Below are positions 35,532-43,839 of a stretch of 64,000 nt of DNA, in pieces (positions within the stretch are counted from its first letter, which is position 1; each line of letters starts with the position of its first letter). The stretch lies in assembly GCA_040216635.1 (NCBI GenBank), contig JAVJOU010000030.1, forward strand, positions 62,001-126,000. The letters run 5' to 3'. The notes below the pieces were generated by a model. It had not been told where the DNA came from. It saw only the letters and a program-made list of their open reading frames with translations, and did not search any database. The position numbers were made by a program, and so were the translations under genes. Source of the DNA: UBA1479 sp040216635 (GTDB lineage Bacteria > Pseudomonadota > Alphaproteobacteria > Rhodospirillales > Casp-alpha2).

Positions 35532-36185
35532 TCAGGAACCGAAGGCGGAAACGAAGCCTTGTGCAAGAAACGCCTGATGGTCCGGGCCGTAGGCATGGTC
35601 GCGGGCGACCGGGCAGGCATTGCGCGCCCGGCAGCCCCCGGTCATGCAGGGCGTCCCCGCCGGTGACCCGAGATGCCCCAAACAGGCATCCAGGTTGAAA
35701 TCCGCCCCGTCTTGAAAGGCATTGACGGGGCAGGCCGACAAACAGGGTCGGTCCCGGCAGGCGGCACAGGGATGGCCCGCTTCAGGCGCCGGGGGAAGAT
35801 CGAGCGCCTGTTCGAACAGCAAAGCCCCCCGATAGCTGTGCCACAGGCCGTATTCCGGGTGCATCAGGGGCCCGATGGGGGACGATTGCAGGCCTTCCGC
35901 CCGCACGGCCCATTGCTGAAACGGGTGATAGGGCGGGCCGTCGAACGGATAGAGCACGCCCGCTCCCAGATCGGATGCGACCGCCCCCAATACCCGGCGC
36001 GTCCAATTGTCCAGGGGATCGGGCTCGTCCCGGCGTGTTTTGTTGAAATGCGGCCACAGCCGCCCGCCGAGGTCGCCAACCAGCACCACGGTCCGCACCT
36101 GCGAAGGCAGGCCGTCCGCCGCGACGGGGCAAAACCCGCCGCGCAGGGCCAAGCCTGTTTCCGTAACACGTTGTTCAACGGCCAT
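35532..36185 (-). CDS. ferredoxin-like iron-sulfur protein related to epoxyqueuosine reductase C-termini
   Basis: A 217-residue protein without a cobalamin domain. Its C-terminal third holds two cysteine clusters, CAACRDRPCLSACPVNAF and, after CLGHLGSPAGTP, CMTGGCRARNACPVARD. They resemble the paired [4Fe-4S] sites of QueG-type reductases, but the spacing in the second is not the standard CxxCxxCxxxCP. The N-terminal part has RTVVLVGDLGGRLWPHF, YPFDGPPYHPFQQWA and GPLMHPEYGLWHSYRGAL, as seen in this uncharacterised family. I start at the ATG at 36185 (AGGA eight bases upstream). Electron transfer is likely; partner unknown. Confidence 0.75.
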   Translation of the reverse strand: MAVEQRVTETGLALRGGFCPVAADGLPSQVRTVVLVGDLGGRLWPHFNKTRRDEPDPLDNWTRRVLGAVASDLGAGVLYPFDGPPYHPFQQWAVRAEGLQSSPIGPLMHPEYGLWHSYRGALLFEQALDLPPAPEAGHPCAACRDRPCLSACPVNAFQDGADFNLDACLGHLGSPAGTPCMTGGCRARNACPVARDHAYGPDHQAFLAQGFVSAFGS

Positions 36186-36492
36186 AAATTCCATCCTGCC
36201 GTTGTCCACCCGGCGGGTGCGCAGGTCAAGGCCCTGGCATGCCCGGCAAGGGGGCATGCTTGCGCCGCACCTTCCAACATTTCACGCGGCCCCCCGGTAG
36301 TAAGGGCCCCCGTTCCATCACATCGCCCAAATGGTTGACTTCCGGGCCCTGGGTACATAGATTGCGCGCCAACATTCCACTGGGTGTACGGATTTTTCCG
36401 TCCCGAGGGGCGACGTCAGTCCGCGAGTTTCGCGCACTGGCGCGTTTTTCGTTGGCTAATAGAGTTTGGATCACAAGGGATAACCGGCGCAT
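36186..36492. promoter_or_regulatory. divergent gap before ffh
   Basis: A 307-base gap between the iron-sulfur protein gene (-) and ffh (+). It must hold the promoter for the ffh-rpsP-rimM-trmD-rplS series. I see no tRNA, no SRP RNA and no conserved small gene; the 5' UTR of ffh is AT-rich around 36455-36485 and has AAGGGATAACC before the ATG. No confident -35/-10 pair. Confidence 0.35.
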
Positions 36493-37866
36493 ATGTTCGA
36501 GAGCTTAAGCGAACGCCTGTCCGGCATTTTCGACGGCCTGACACGACGCGGCGCCTTGAAGGAAGCCGACGTCGAGGCAGCCCTGCGCGAAATCCGCGTG
36601 GCCCTGCTGGAAGCCGACGTCGCCCTGCCCGTGGTCAAGGACTTCATCGACGGCGTCAAGGAACTGGCCGTCGGCCAGGACGTGCTGCGCTCCGTCACGC
36701 CGGGCCAGATGGTGGTCAAGATCGTCCACGATGCCCTGGTCGAAATGCTAAGCCCCGAAGACCCCGCCGGTGCGGGTCTGGCTGTCGACGGCAACCCGCC
36801 GCAGGCGATCCTGATGGTCGGTCTGCAGGGCTCGGGCAAGACCACGACTTCGGCCAAATTGGCGCGGCGCCTGTCCGAGCGCGATAAAAAACGCGTGCTG
36901 ATGGCCTCGCTCGACGTTTACCGCCCCGCCGCCCAACAGCAGTTGCAGGTACTTGGCGAACAGACCGGCATCCCCGTGATGACCCCGGTGCTGGGCGAAC
37001 AGCCCGTCGCCATCGCCAACCGGGCCATGGATACGGGCCGGCGCGAAGGCTACGACGTGGTCATCCTGGATACGGCCGGGCGCCTGGCCCTGGACCAGGA
37101 AATGATGACCGAGGTCGTCAACGTGCGCATGGCATCCGGCCCGTCCGAGGTTCTGTTGGTGGTCGATGCCATGACCGGCCAGGACGCGGTCAATCTGGCC
37201 TCTGAATTCAACGACAAGGTCGGCATCACCGGCATCGTGCTGACCCGCGTCGACGGCGATGCACGGGGCGGGGCGGCGCTGTCCATGCGCTCGGTCACGG
37301 GCAAACCCATCAAGTTCATGGGTACCGGCGAAGGCACCGACGCGATCGATACGTTCGACGCCAACCGGGTCGCCGGTTCGATCCTGGGCATGGGCGACGT
37401 GGTCGGCCTGGTCGAAAAAGCGTCGCAAGTCGTCGAGCAGGAAGACGCCGAAAAGCTGGCCAAGAAGATGCTCAAGGGCCAGTTCACGTTGGAAGACATG
37501 GCCGAGCAGTTCAAGCAGCTGCGCAAGATGGGCTCGCTGGACGGCATCCTGGGCATGCTGCCGGGGGCGGCCAAGGTCAAGAACGCCTTCAACCAGCATA
37601 ACGTGGACGACAAGATGATCGCCCATCAGGAAGCGATCATCCTGTCCATGACGCCCCATGAGCGGCGCAATCCCAAATCCATCAACGGTTCGCGCCGCAA
37701 ACGCATCGCCGCCGGATCGGGCACCACCGTACCCGAGGTCAACCGGGTTTTGAAACAGCACCGCCAGATGGCCGACATGATGAAGAAGGCCGGGAAAAAA
37801 GGCGGCCTTAAAGGACTTATGGGCGGCATGCCGCCCGGAATGATGCCCCCCGGCATGCCCAGATAG
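36493..37866 (+). CDS. ffh: signal recognition particle protein Ffh
   Basis: SRP54 GTPase, 457 residues, that binds signal sequences and 4.5S RNA and targets ribosomes to FtsY. The N domain begins MFESLSERLSGIFDGLTRRG; the G domain has GLQGSGKTTTSAKLA, DTAGRLALDQ and TRVDGDARGGAALS; the methionine-rich M domain includes GSRRKRIAAGSGTTVPEVNR for RNA binding and ends in a Met/Gly/Pro tail (GGMPPGMMPPGMPR). The M-domain helices KMLKGQFTLEDMAEQFKQL are intact. It opens the ribosomal/tRNA-modification block. Confidence 0.97.
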   Translation: MFESLSERLSGIFDGLTRRGALKEADVEAALREIRVALLEADVALPVVKDFIDGVKELAVGQDVLRSVTPGQMVVKIVHDALVEMLSPEDPAGAGLAVDGNPPQAILMVGLQGSGKTTTSAKLARRLSERDKKRVLMASLDVYRPAAQQQLQVLGEQTGIPVMTPVLGEQPVAIANRAMDTGRREGYDVVILDTAGRLALDQEMMTEVVNVRMASGPSEVLLVVDAMTGQDAVNLASEFNDKVGITGIVLTRVDGDARGGAALSMRSVTGKPIKFMGTGEGTDAIDTFDANRVAGSILGMGDVVGLVEKASQVVEQEDAEKLAKKMLKGQFTLEDMAEQFKQLRKMGSLDGILGMLPGAAKVKNAFNQHNVDDKMIAHQEAIILSMTPHERRNPKSINGSRRKRIAAGSGTTVPEVNRVLKQHRQMADMMKKAGKKGGLKGLMGGMPPGMMPPGMPR

Positions 37867-37965
37867 GCAGCCCGGCGGTATCTCCAGCCACCGAACGACT
37901 TGAAAAGATCACTTAAGACACAAACCGAATTTTCGAATTCAAACCAGACAAGGAACGTACAGAAT

Positions 37966-38463
37966 ATGTCAGTTAAGATCCGACTTGCTCGGGGCGGAGC
38001 CAAGAAGCGCCCCTATTACAAGATCGTCATTGCCGACAGCCGCCGCGCGCGGGACGGCAAGTTCATCGAGCGTGTGGGCTCCTATAACCCCATGCTGCCG
38101 AAAGACAGCCCCGAGCGGGTCAAGCTCAACGAAGAGCGCATCAAGCATTGGCTGGGTGTCGGCGCGCAGCCGACCGACCGCGTGCATCGCTTCCTGGGTG
38201 CCGCCGGCCTGACCGACGCACGTCCGGTTCCGGAAAACCAGACCAAGCGCGCGGCCCCGAAGGCCAAGACGCTGGAACGCATGCAGGAACGCGAAGACAA
38301 GGCCAAAGCTGCCGCCGAAGCCGCGGCCGAAGCCGCCGCAGCCCCGGTCGAAGAAGAAGCGCCTGCTGAAGAAGCGGCGGCGGAAGCACCGGCTGAAGAG
38401 GCCGCTGCGGAAGCCCCGGCGGAAGAAGCAGCAGCGGAAGACACAGAGGAGAAGAAGGAGTAG
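37966..38463 (+). CDS. rpsP: 30S ribosomal protein S16 with long acidic tail
   Basis: Small-subunit protein needed for 16S rRNA folding. Residues 1 to about 80 are canonical S16 (MSVKIRLARGGAKKRPYYKI, IERVGSYNPMLPK, HWLGVGAQPTDRVHRFLG). The remaining 85 residues are a Lys- then Ala/Glu-rich extension ending in three copies of a nine-residue repeat, making the protein 165 residues, twice the usual length. I start at the ATG at 37966, where the canonical protein begins, with AAGGA upstream. rimM, a maturation factor of the same subunit, follows after 38 bases. Confidence 0.96.
   Translation: MSVKIRLARGGAKKRPYYKIVIADSRRARDGKFIERVGSYNPMLPKDSPERVKLNEERIKHWLGVGAQPTDRVHRFLGAAGLTDARPVPENQTKRAAPKAKTLERMQEREDKAKAAAEAAAEAAAAPVEEEAPAEEAAAEAPAEEAAAEAPAEEAAAEDTEEKKE
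38356..38436 (+). repeat. three 27-bp coding repeats in rpsP
   Basis: Three tandem units, at 38356, 38383 and 38410, each encode EAPAEEAAA. The protein repeat is perfect while the DNA copies differ at synonymous positions, so the repeat is old or selected at the protein level rather than a recent slippage. Confidence 0.9.
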
Positions 38464-38501
38464 CTGGCGACGCGCGTCACGGACGATAGGTCAGGCGAAC
38501 C

Positions 38502-39077
38502 ATGACGGACGACGGACAGGATACGCAGGAGCGGGTCTGTCTCGGCGCGATCGTCGGGTCCCGGGGACTGAAAGGCGATCTTCGCATCAAGAGCTTCGCC
38601 CAGGTCCCGGAAGACATCGCCGCCTATGGGCCGCTTGAGGATGAGGCCGGCGAACGCCGGATCGAGCTTCGGGTGACCGGCCAGTCCAAAGGCGTTCTGA
38701 TCGCCCGCGCCGACGGCGTCAACGACCGCACGGCGGCGGACAAGCTGAAGGGCCTGCGCCTTTATGTGGGCCGGGACAAGCTGCCGCCCCCCGACGAGGA
38801 CGAATACTATCATTCGGACCTGATCGGACTTGCGGCCGAGGCATCCCAGGGAAACCTGGGCACCGTGCGCCACGTTTTCGATTTCGGCGCCGGCGATATT
38901 CTGGAAATCGCCGGTGGAGACTTCGGAACGGTCATGGTGCCCTTCACCCGGGCCTTCGTCCCGGTGGTTGATCTGGCGGCGGGTAAAATCGTCGTCGACC
39001 CGCCCGAAGGGCTTTTGGACGATGACGGCGACGCGAAGGACGGTGAGAACGACGACGAGGACACGGACGGAAAATGA
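38502..39077 (+). CDS. rimM: ribosome maturation factor RimM
   Basis: Assembly factor of the 30S head that binds S19, 191 residues. The N-terminal RimM domain shows VCLGAIVGSRGLKGDLRIKS and the PRC-barrel part has YYHSDLIGLAAE and VMVPFTRAFVPVVDL. The last 20 residues are an acidic tail (DDDGDAKDGENDDEDTDGK) beyond the usual end, echoing the acidic tail of S16. The stop overlaps the trmD start by four bases. Confidence 0.95.
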   Translation: MTDDGQDTQERVCLGAIVGSRGLKGDLRIKSFAQVPEDIAAYGPLEDEAGERRIELRVTGQSKGVLIARADGVNDRTAADKLKGLRLYVGRDKLPPPDEDEYYHSDLIGLAAEASQGNLGTVRHVFDFGAGDILEIAGGDFGTVMVPFTRAFVPVVDLAAGKIVVDPPEGLLDDDGDAKDGENDDEDTDGK

Positions 39078-39790
39078 CCGCATGGACGGCCAAGGTGGTG
39101 ACGATTTTCCCGGAAATGTTCCCGGGGCCGCTTGGTTGTTCGCTCGCCGGGACGGCGCTTGAAAAGGGCATCTGGGCCCTGGAAACGGTGGACATTCGCG
39201 ACTTTGCGAGCGATAAACACCGCTCCGTGGACGATGCCCCCTTCGGCGGCGGCCCCGGCATGGTGATGCGGCCCGACGTCATTGACGGCGCGGTCAATTT
39301 TGCCAAGGCAGGCGGAAACGCGAAGGACGGTACGGCGGATCTGCCGTTTATTTATCTGACCCCCCGTGGGCGGCCCTTGGGCCAGAAACGGGTGGCGGAA
39401 TTGGCGGCGGGGCCCGGTGTGATCCTGCTGTGCGGCAGGTTCGAAGGCGTCGACCAACGGGTGCTGGAAGCCCAAGGCGCGGAAGAAATATCGCTCGGCG
39501 ATTTCGTGCTGTCGGGCGGTGAACCGGCGGCGATCGTTTTGTTGGATGCCTGTCTCAGGCTTCTGCCCGGGGTGATGGGCAAGGATGCGTCGCTGGAGGA
39601 AGAGAGTTTCGAACGGGGATTGCTGGAATATCCCCACTATACGCGGCCCCAGGAATGGCAGGGTCGCACGGTGCCGGAGGTTCTGACCTCGGGGCACCAC
39701 GAAAAGATTAGCGCCTGGCGGAAAAACCAGGCGGAAGAGGTCACCCGCGAACGGCGGCCCGACTTATGGGCGGCCCGGGAGCGGACATAA
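39074..39790 (+). CDS. trmD: tRNA (guanine-N1)-methyltransferase TrmD
   Basis: SPOUT methyltransferase of 238 residues that makes m1G37 in tRNA and prevents frameshifting. The start KVVTIFPEMFPGPLG, the region DDAPFGGGPGMVMRPDV and the knot motif ILLCGRFEGVDQRVLE followed by SLGDFVLSGGEPAA are all present, as is LLEYPHYTRPQEW. The gene overlaps rimM by four bases and lies 48 bases before rplS, the usual order. Confidence 0.97.
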   Translation: MTAWTAKVVTIFPEMFPGPLGCSLAGTALEKGIWALETVDIRDFASDKHRSVDDAPFGGGPGMVMRPDVIDGAVNFAKAGGNAKDGTADLPFIYLTPRGRPLGQKRVAELAAGPGVILLCGRFEGVDQRVLEAQGAEEISLGDFVLSGGEPAAIVLLDACLRLLPGVMGKDASLEEESFERGLLEYPHYTRPQEWQGRTVPEVLTSGHHEKISAWRKNQAEEVTRERRPDLWAARERT

Positions 39791-39838
39791 AGGAATTGCC
39801 GGAAACGGCAGAGCGTTTGTAAGGAAAGGTTTGGAACC

Positions 39839-40342
39839 ATGAACGTTATTGAAGAACTGGATCAGGAACAGATCGCCCGCCTGAGCGGCGATAAGCAGAT
39901 TCCGTCGTTCGCCCCGGGCGACACGATCCGCGTCAACGTGCGCGTCGTCGAAGGCGAGCGGACACGTCTGCAGGCGTTCGAAGGCGTGTGCATCGCGCGC
40001 AAGAACGCGGGCGTCAATTCGGCCTTCACCGTGCGCAAGCTGAGCTACGGCGAAGGTGTGGAACGCGTGTTCCCGCTGTATGCGCCGAACGTGGACTCGA
40101 TCGAAGTCGTGCGCCGCGGCGATGTCCGCCGGGCCAAGCTGTATTATCTGCGGGGACGTACCGGTAAGGCCGCGCGTATCGCCGAGAAAACGGACGGATA
40201 TTCGGGTAAGGTGTCGCAGGAAGAAAAACAGGCCGCGCGTGACGCAAAGGCTGCCCGCGACGAAGCCTCGAAGAAAAAAGGTGGCAAGAAGGCACAAGCC
40301 TCTGAACAGACCGCCGACCAGGAAGCCCAGGCCGAGGAATAA
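39839..40342 (+). CDS. rplS: 50S ribosomal protein L19
   Basis: Large-subunit protein at the subunit interface, 167 residues. The first 115 or so are canonical (PGDTIRVNVRVVEGERTRLQ, AFEGVCIARKNAGVNSAFTV, SYGEGVERVFPLYAP, KLYYLRGRTGKAARI); a 50-residue Lys/Ala/Glu-rich tail follows (KAARDEASKKKGGKKAQASE). Tails of this kind occur in several alphaproteobacteria. The ATG at 39839 follows GGAAAGG. Two hairpins in the 167-base gap before leuC may end or attenuate this transcript. Confidence 0.96.
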   Translation: MNVIEELDQEQIARLSGDKQIPSFAPGDTIRVNVRVVEGERTRLQAFEGVCIARKNAGVNSAFTVRKLSYGEGVERVFPLYAPNVDSIEVVRRGDVRRAKLYYLRGRTGKAARIAEKTDGYSGKVSQEEKQAARDAKAARDEASKKKGGKKAQASEQTADQEAQAEE

Positions 40343-40404
40343 TCCCCCAAGGATTGCCCCCATGGGGCCGTCGCAAGGGATATATTTCCAAGGTCGGCAT
40401 GTGT

Positions 40405-40480
40405 GCCCGGCTTGTCATGGCCGGGCCCGCAGGCCAAATATAGAAAACTAAAACAACCGCAGCGCCGTCGGGGGCCGGCG
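40405..40480 (+). promoter_or_regulatory. two hairpins between rplS and leuC
   Basis: GCCCGGC/GCCGGGC with an 8-base loop lies at 40405-40426, and CGCCG/CGGCG at 40463-40480 is followed by TTTGTG. The second, weak, terminator-like hairpin sits 29 bases before the leuC ATG. I found no leucine-rich leader peptide, so classical attenuation is not supported; the hairpins may separate the ribosomal and leucine transcripts. Confidence 0.4.
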
Positions 40481-40509
40481 TTTGTGCAGACGTCGGAGGA
40501 TATTTACCC

Positions 40510-41913
40510 ATGGCACAGCCGAAAACGCTGTTCGAAAAGATTTGGGACAGCCACTTGGTCGAAGTTCAGGATGACGGCACCTGTTTGCTGTACATCGACC
40601 GCCACCTGACCCACGAAGTTACCAGCCCCCAGGCCTTTGAAGGCCTGCGCGCCGCGGGCCGCAAGGTCCGCCGCCCGGACCTGACCCTGGCCGTCGCCGA
40701 CCACAACGTCCCGACCAAGGACCGCGACAAGCCGATCGAGGACCCGGAAGGCCGCACGCAGCTGGAAATGCTGACCAAGAACTGCGCCGATTTCGGCGTG
40801 CCCCTGTTCGACCTGGGCGATATTCGCCAGGGCATCGTCCATGTGATCGGCCCGGAACAGGGCTTTACCCTGCCCGGCACGACCATCGTCTGCGGCGACA
40901 GCCACACGGCCACCCACGGGGCCTTCGGCGCGCTGGCTTTCGGCATCGGCACGTCCGAAGTCGAACACGTGCTGGCGACCCAGACCCTGCTGCAAAGCCC
41001 GCTCAAGAACATGCGTATCACGGTCGACGGCGACCTGCCCTTCGGCTGCACGGCGAAGGATCTGGTTCTGGCCATCATCGGCAAGATCGGCACCGCCGGC
41101 GGCACCGGACACGTGATCGAATACGCCGGCAAGGCGATCCGCGATCTGTCCATGGAAGGCCGCATGACGGTGTCCAACATGACCATCGAAGGCGGTGCCC
41201 GCGCGGGTCTGATCGCGCCGGACGATACCACCTTCGAATACCTGAAGGGCCGCCCCATGTCGCCCAAGGGCGCCAACTGGGAAGCCGCCGAAGCCTATTG
41301 GCGGAGCCTGCCGTCGGACGAGGGTGCCACCTACCAGAAAGAAGTCACCCTGGACGCGTCCACCATCGAGCCGCAGGTCACCTGGGGCACCAGCCCGGAA
41401 GACGTCGTGCCGATTTCAGCCGTGGTTCCCGGACCGGCCGATTTCGCCAATCCGGACAAACAGGAATCGGTCAAAATGGCATTGGGCTATATGGGCCTGG
41501 AGCCGGGTACGCGCATGGAAGACATCAAGATCGACTACATGTTCGTCGGCTCCTGCACCAACGGCCGGATCGAAGACATCCGCGCCGTGGCCGAGGTCGC
41601 TAAGGGCCGCAAGGTCGCCGATCACGTCACGGCCCTGGTCGTTCCCGGGTCGGGCCTGGTCAAGGAACAGGCCGAACAGGAGGGCTTGGACAAGATCCTT
41701 ACGGAAGCCGGCTTCGAATGGCGTGACCCCGGGTGCTCCATGTGTCTGGCCATGAACGCCGACAAGGTGCCGGAAGGCATGCGCTGTGCCTCGACGTCGA
41801 ACCGTAACTTCAAGGGACGCCAGGGTGCGGGTGCCCGCACCCATCTGGTCAGCCCGGCCATGGCCGCCGCTGCCGCGATCTCCGGTCATCTGACCGATAT
41901 CCGGAAACTCTGA
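40510..41913 (+). CDS. leuC: 3-isopropylmalate dehydratase large subunit
   Basis: Large [4Fe-4S] subunit, 467 residues, of the aconitase-family enzyme that isomerises 2- to 3-isopropylmalate in leucine synthesis. Visible: VCGDSHTATHGAFGALAFG, GSCTNGRIEDIR and DPGCSMCLAMN, which provide the cluster cysteines, and TSNRNFKGRQG. The ATG at 40510 follows TCGGAGGATAT. The small subunit is encoded 32 bases downstream. leuA is not in the window. Confidence 0.97.
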   Translation: MAQPKTLFEKIWDSHLVEVQDDGTCLLYIDRHLTHEVTSPQAFEGLRAAGRKVRRPDLTLAVADHNVPTKDRDKPIEDPEGRTQLEMLTKNCADFGVPLFDLGDIRQGIVHVIGPEQGFTLPGTTIVCGDSHTATHGAFGALAFGIGTSEVEHVLATQTLLQSPLKNMRITVDGDLPFGCTAKDLVLAIIGKIGTAGGTGHVIEYAGKAIRDLSMEGRMTVSNMTIEGGARAGLIAPDDTTFEYLKGRPMSPKGANWEAAEAYWRSLPSDEGATYQKEVTLDASTIEPQVTWGTSPEDVVPISAVVPGPADFANPDKQESVKMALGYMGLEPGTRMEDIKIDYMFVGSCTNGRIEDIRAVAEVAKGRKVADHVTALVVPGSGLVKEQAEQEGLDKILTEAGFEWRDPGCSMCLAMNADKVPEGMRCASTSNRNFKGRQGAGARTHLVSPAMAAAAAISGHLTDIRKL

Positions 41914-41945
41914 CCACGGCCCCTGAAGCAAAAGGATCCAAAACA

Positions 41946-42569
41946 ATGGAAAAATTCACCAAGCTGACGGGTGTCGCGGCACCCCTGGACATGATCAACA
42001 TCGACACCGACATGGTCATCCCCAAGCAGTTCCTGAAAACCGTCAAGCGCGAAGGCCTGGGCAAACATCTGTTCCATGAAATGCGCTACAAGGCGGACGG
42101 GTCGGAAAACGAGGATTTTGTCCTCAACAAGCCGGCTTACCGGGGCGCGGAAATCATCGTCGCGGGCGACAATTTCGGTTGCGGCTCGTCGCGCGAACAC
42201 GCTCCCTGGGCGCTCAAGGATTTCGGCATCAAATGCGTGATCTCCACGTCCTTCGCCGACATCTTCTACAACAACAGCTTCAAGAACGGCATGTTGCTGA
42301 TCAAGGTTTCCAAGGAAGACCTGGAAAAGCTCATGGATGACGCCGAACGCGGCGCCAACGCGACCCTGACCATCGATCTGGAAAATCAGACGATCCAGGG
42401 CCCCGACGGCGGCGAAATTTCGTTCGACATCGATCCGTTCAGAAAGCATTGCCTGATCAACGGCCTGGACGATATCGGCCTGACCGAACAGAAGGCATCG
42501 AAGATCGACGACTTCGAAAACGACCGCGTGGCCCAACAGCCCTGGCTGTCCGTCACCGCTGCCGAATAG
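41946..42569 (+). CDS. leuD: 3-isopropylmalate dehydratase small subunit
   Basis: Swivel-domain subunit of isopropylmalate isomerase, 207 residues. The family start FTKLTGVAAPLDMINIDTDMVIPKQFL is present (seen in pieces), as is the active-site loop NFGCGSSREHAPWALKDFG and the later IIVAGDNFGCG. The ATG at 41946 follows AAAAGGATCC. It sits between leuC and leuB with short gaps, consistent with one operon. Confidence 0.97.
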   Translation: MEKFTKLTGVAAPLDMINIDTDMVIPKQFLKTVKREGLGKHLFHEMRYKADGSENEDFVLNKPAYRGAEIIVAGDNFGCGSSREHAPWALKDFGIKCVISTSFADIFYNNSFKNGMLLIKVSKEDLEKLMDDAERGANATLTIDLENQTIQGPDGGEISFDIDPFRKHCLINGLDDIGLTEQKASKIDDFENDRVAQQPWLSVTAAE

Positions 42570-42605
42570 ACTCTGCCGGAAACATCACAAGAAAAGGAGA
42601 CAGCC

Positions 42606-43715
42606 ATGGCTGCCAACAAAAAACTTCTGATGCTGCCCGGTGACGGCATCGGCCCCGAAGTCATGAAACAAGTCCGCACCATCATCGATTGGATGGATAA
42701 ACGCCGTCATGTGTCGTTCGACGTGAACGAAGACGTGGTCGGCGGTGCCGCCATCGACAAATACGGCCAGCCGCTGGGCGACAACACCTTGGCCGACGCC
42801 ATGGGCGTGGACGCCGTTCTGCTGGGCGCGGTCGGCGGGCCCAAATGGGATTCCGTGGCGCGCGACTTGCGCCCGGAAATGGGGCTTCTGACCCTGCGCA
42901 AGGAAATGGACCTGTTCGCCAACCTGCGTCCGGCGACGGTCCTGCCGGCCATGGCCAAGGCGTCCAGCCTGAAGGAAGAACTGGTGTCCGGCCTGGACAT
43001 CCTGATCGTCCGCGAATTGACGGGCGGCGTCTATTTCGGCAAACCGCGCGGCATCGAAACCCTTCCCGATGGCACGCGAAAGGCCGTCGATACCCAGGTC
43101 TATTCGGAAGGCGAGATCGAGCGCGTGTGCCGCATCGCCTTCGAGCTGGCAGGCAAACGTTCGGGCAAGCTGCATTCGGTCGAAAAAGCCAACGTCATGG
43201 AAACGGGCGTGCTGTGGCGCGCCGTCGCGACCGAAGTCGGCAAGGACTTCCCCGATATCGAACTGAACCACATGTACGCGGACAACTGCGCCATGCAGTT
43301 GGTGCGCTGGCCCAAGCAGTTCGACGTGATGGTGACCGACAACCTGTTCGGCGACATCCTGTCCGATTGCGCGGCCATGCTCACGGGCTCGCTCGGCATG
43401 CTGCCCTCGGCCTCGCTGGGGGCTGCGGACAGTGACGGGCGGCGCAAAGCGCTTTACGAGCCGGTACACGGTTCCGCCCCCGACATCGCGGGCCAGGGCA
43501 TCGCCAATCCTCTGGCCATGATCCAGTCCTTCGCCATGTGTCTGAAGTATTCCTTCGACATGGGTGAAGATGCGGACCTGATCGATCAGGCCTGCAAAAA
43601 CGTGCTGGACGCCGGCATGCGGACCGCCGACATCATGGAAGACGGTATGACCAAGATCTCGACCACCGATATGGGCGAGAACGTCACCAAAGAACTGGAC
43701 AAGCTGGCCGCCTAA
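42606..43715 (+). CDS. leuB: 3-isopropylmalate dehydrogenase
   Basis: NAD-dependent oxidative decarboxylase of leucine synthesis, 369 residues. The N-terminus LLMLPGDGIGPEVMKQVRTI, the substrate arginines in LRPATVLPAM and RELTGGVYFG, the metal-site aspartates in VTDNLFGDILSDCAAM and the nucleotide loop PVHGSAPDIAGQGIANPLA are all intact. The ATG at 42606 follows AAGGAGAC. It completes the leuCDB set; the sensor kinase gene begins 124 bases later and is probably separate. Confidence 0.97.
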   Translation: MAANKKLLMLPGDGIGPEVMKQVRTIIDWMDKRRHVSFDVNEDVVGGAAIDKYGQPLGDNTLADAMGVDAVLLGAVGGPKWDSVARDLRPEMGLLTLRKEMDLFANLRPATVLPAMAKASSLKEELVSGLDILIVRELTGGVYFGKPRGIETLPDGTRKAVDTQVYSEGEIERVCRIAFELAGKRSGKLHSVEKANVMETGVLWRAVATEVGKDFPDIELNHMYADNCAMQLVRWPKQFDVMVTDNLFGDILSDCAAMLTGSLGMLPSASLGAADSDGRRKALYEPVHGSAPDIAGQGIANPLAMIQSFAMCLKYSFDMGEDADLIDQACKNVLDAGMRTADIMEDGMTKISTTDMGENVTKELDKLAA

Positions 43716-43839
43716 CCGCATATGCGAGAAGGTGTCCTTCGTCACAGTCCCGGCTGTCATTCCTAACTATGTTATGACCGGATTTCATCGGCATTGACGC
43801 GCCCACACCCCGGGCGCATCACAGCCGAAAGGGTTGAGC

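Noticed and set aside
40343..40509. Leucine attenuator leader peptide before leuC
   Set aside because: No short frame rich in leucine codons with a ribosome binding site is present, and the hairpins are weak.
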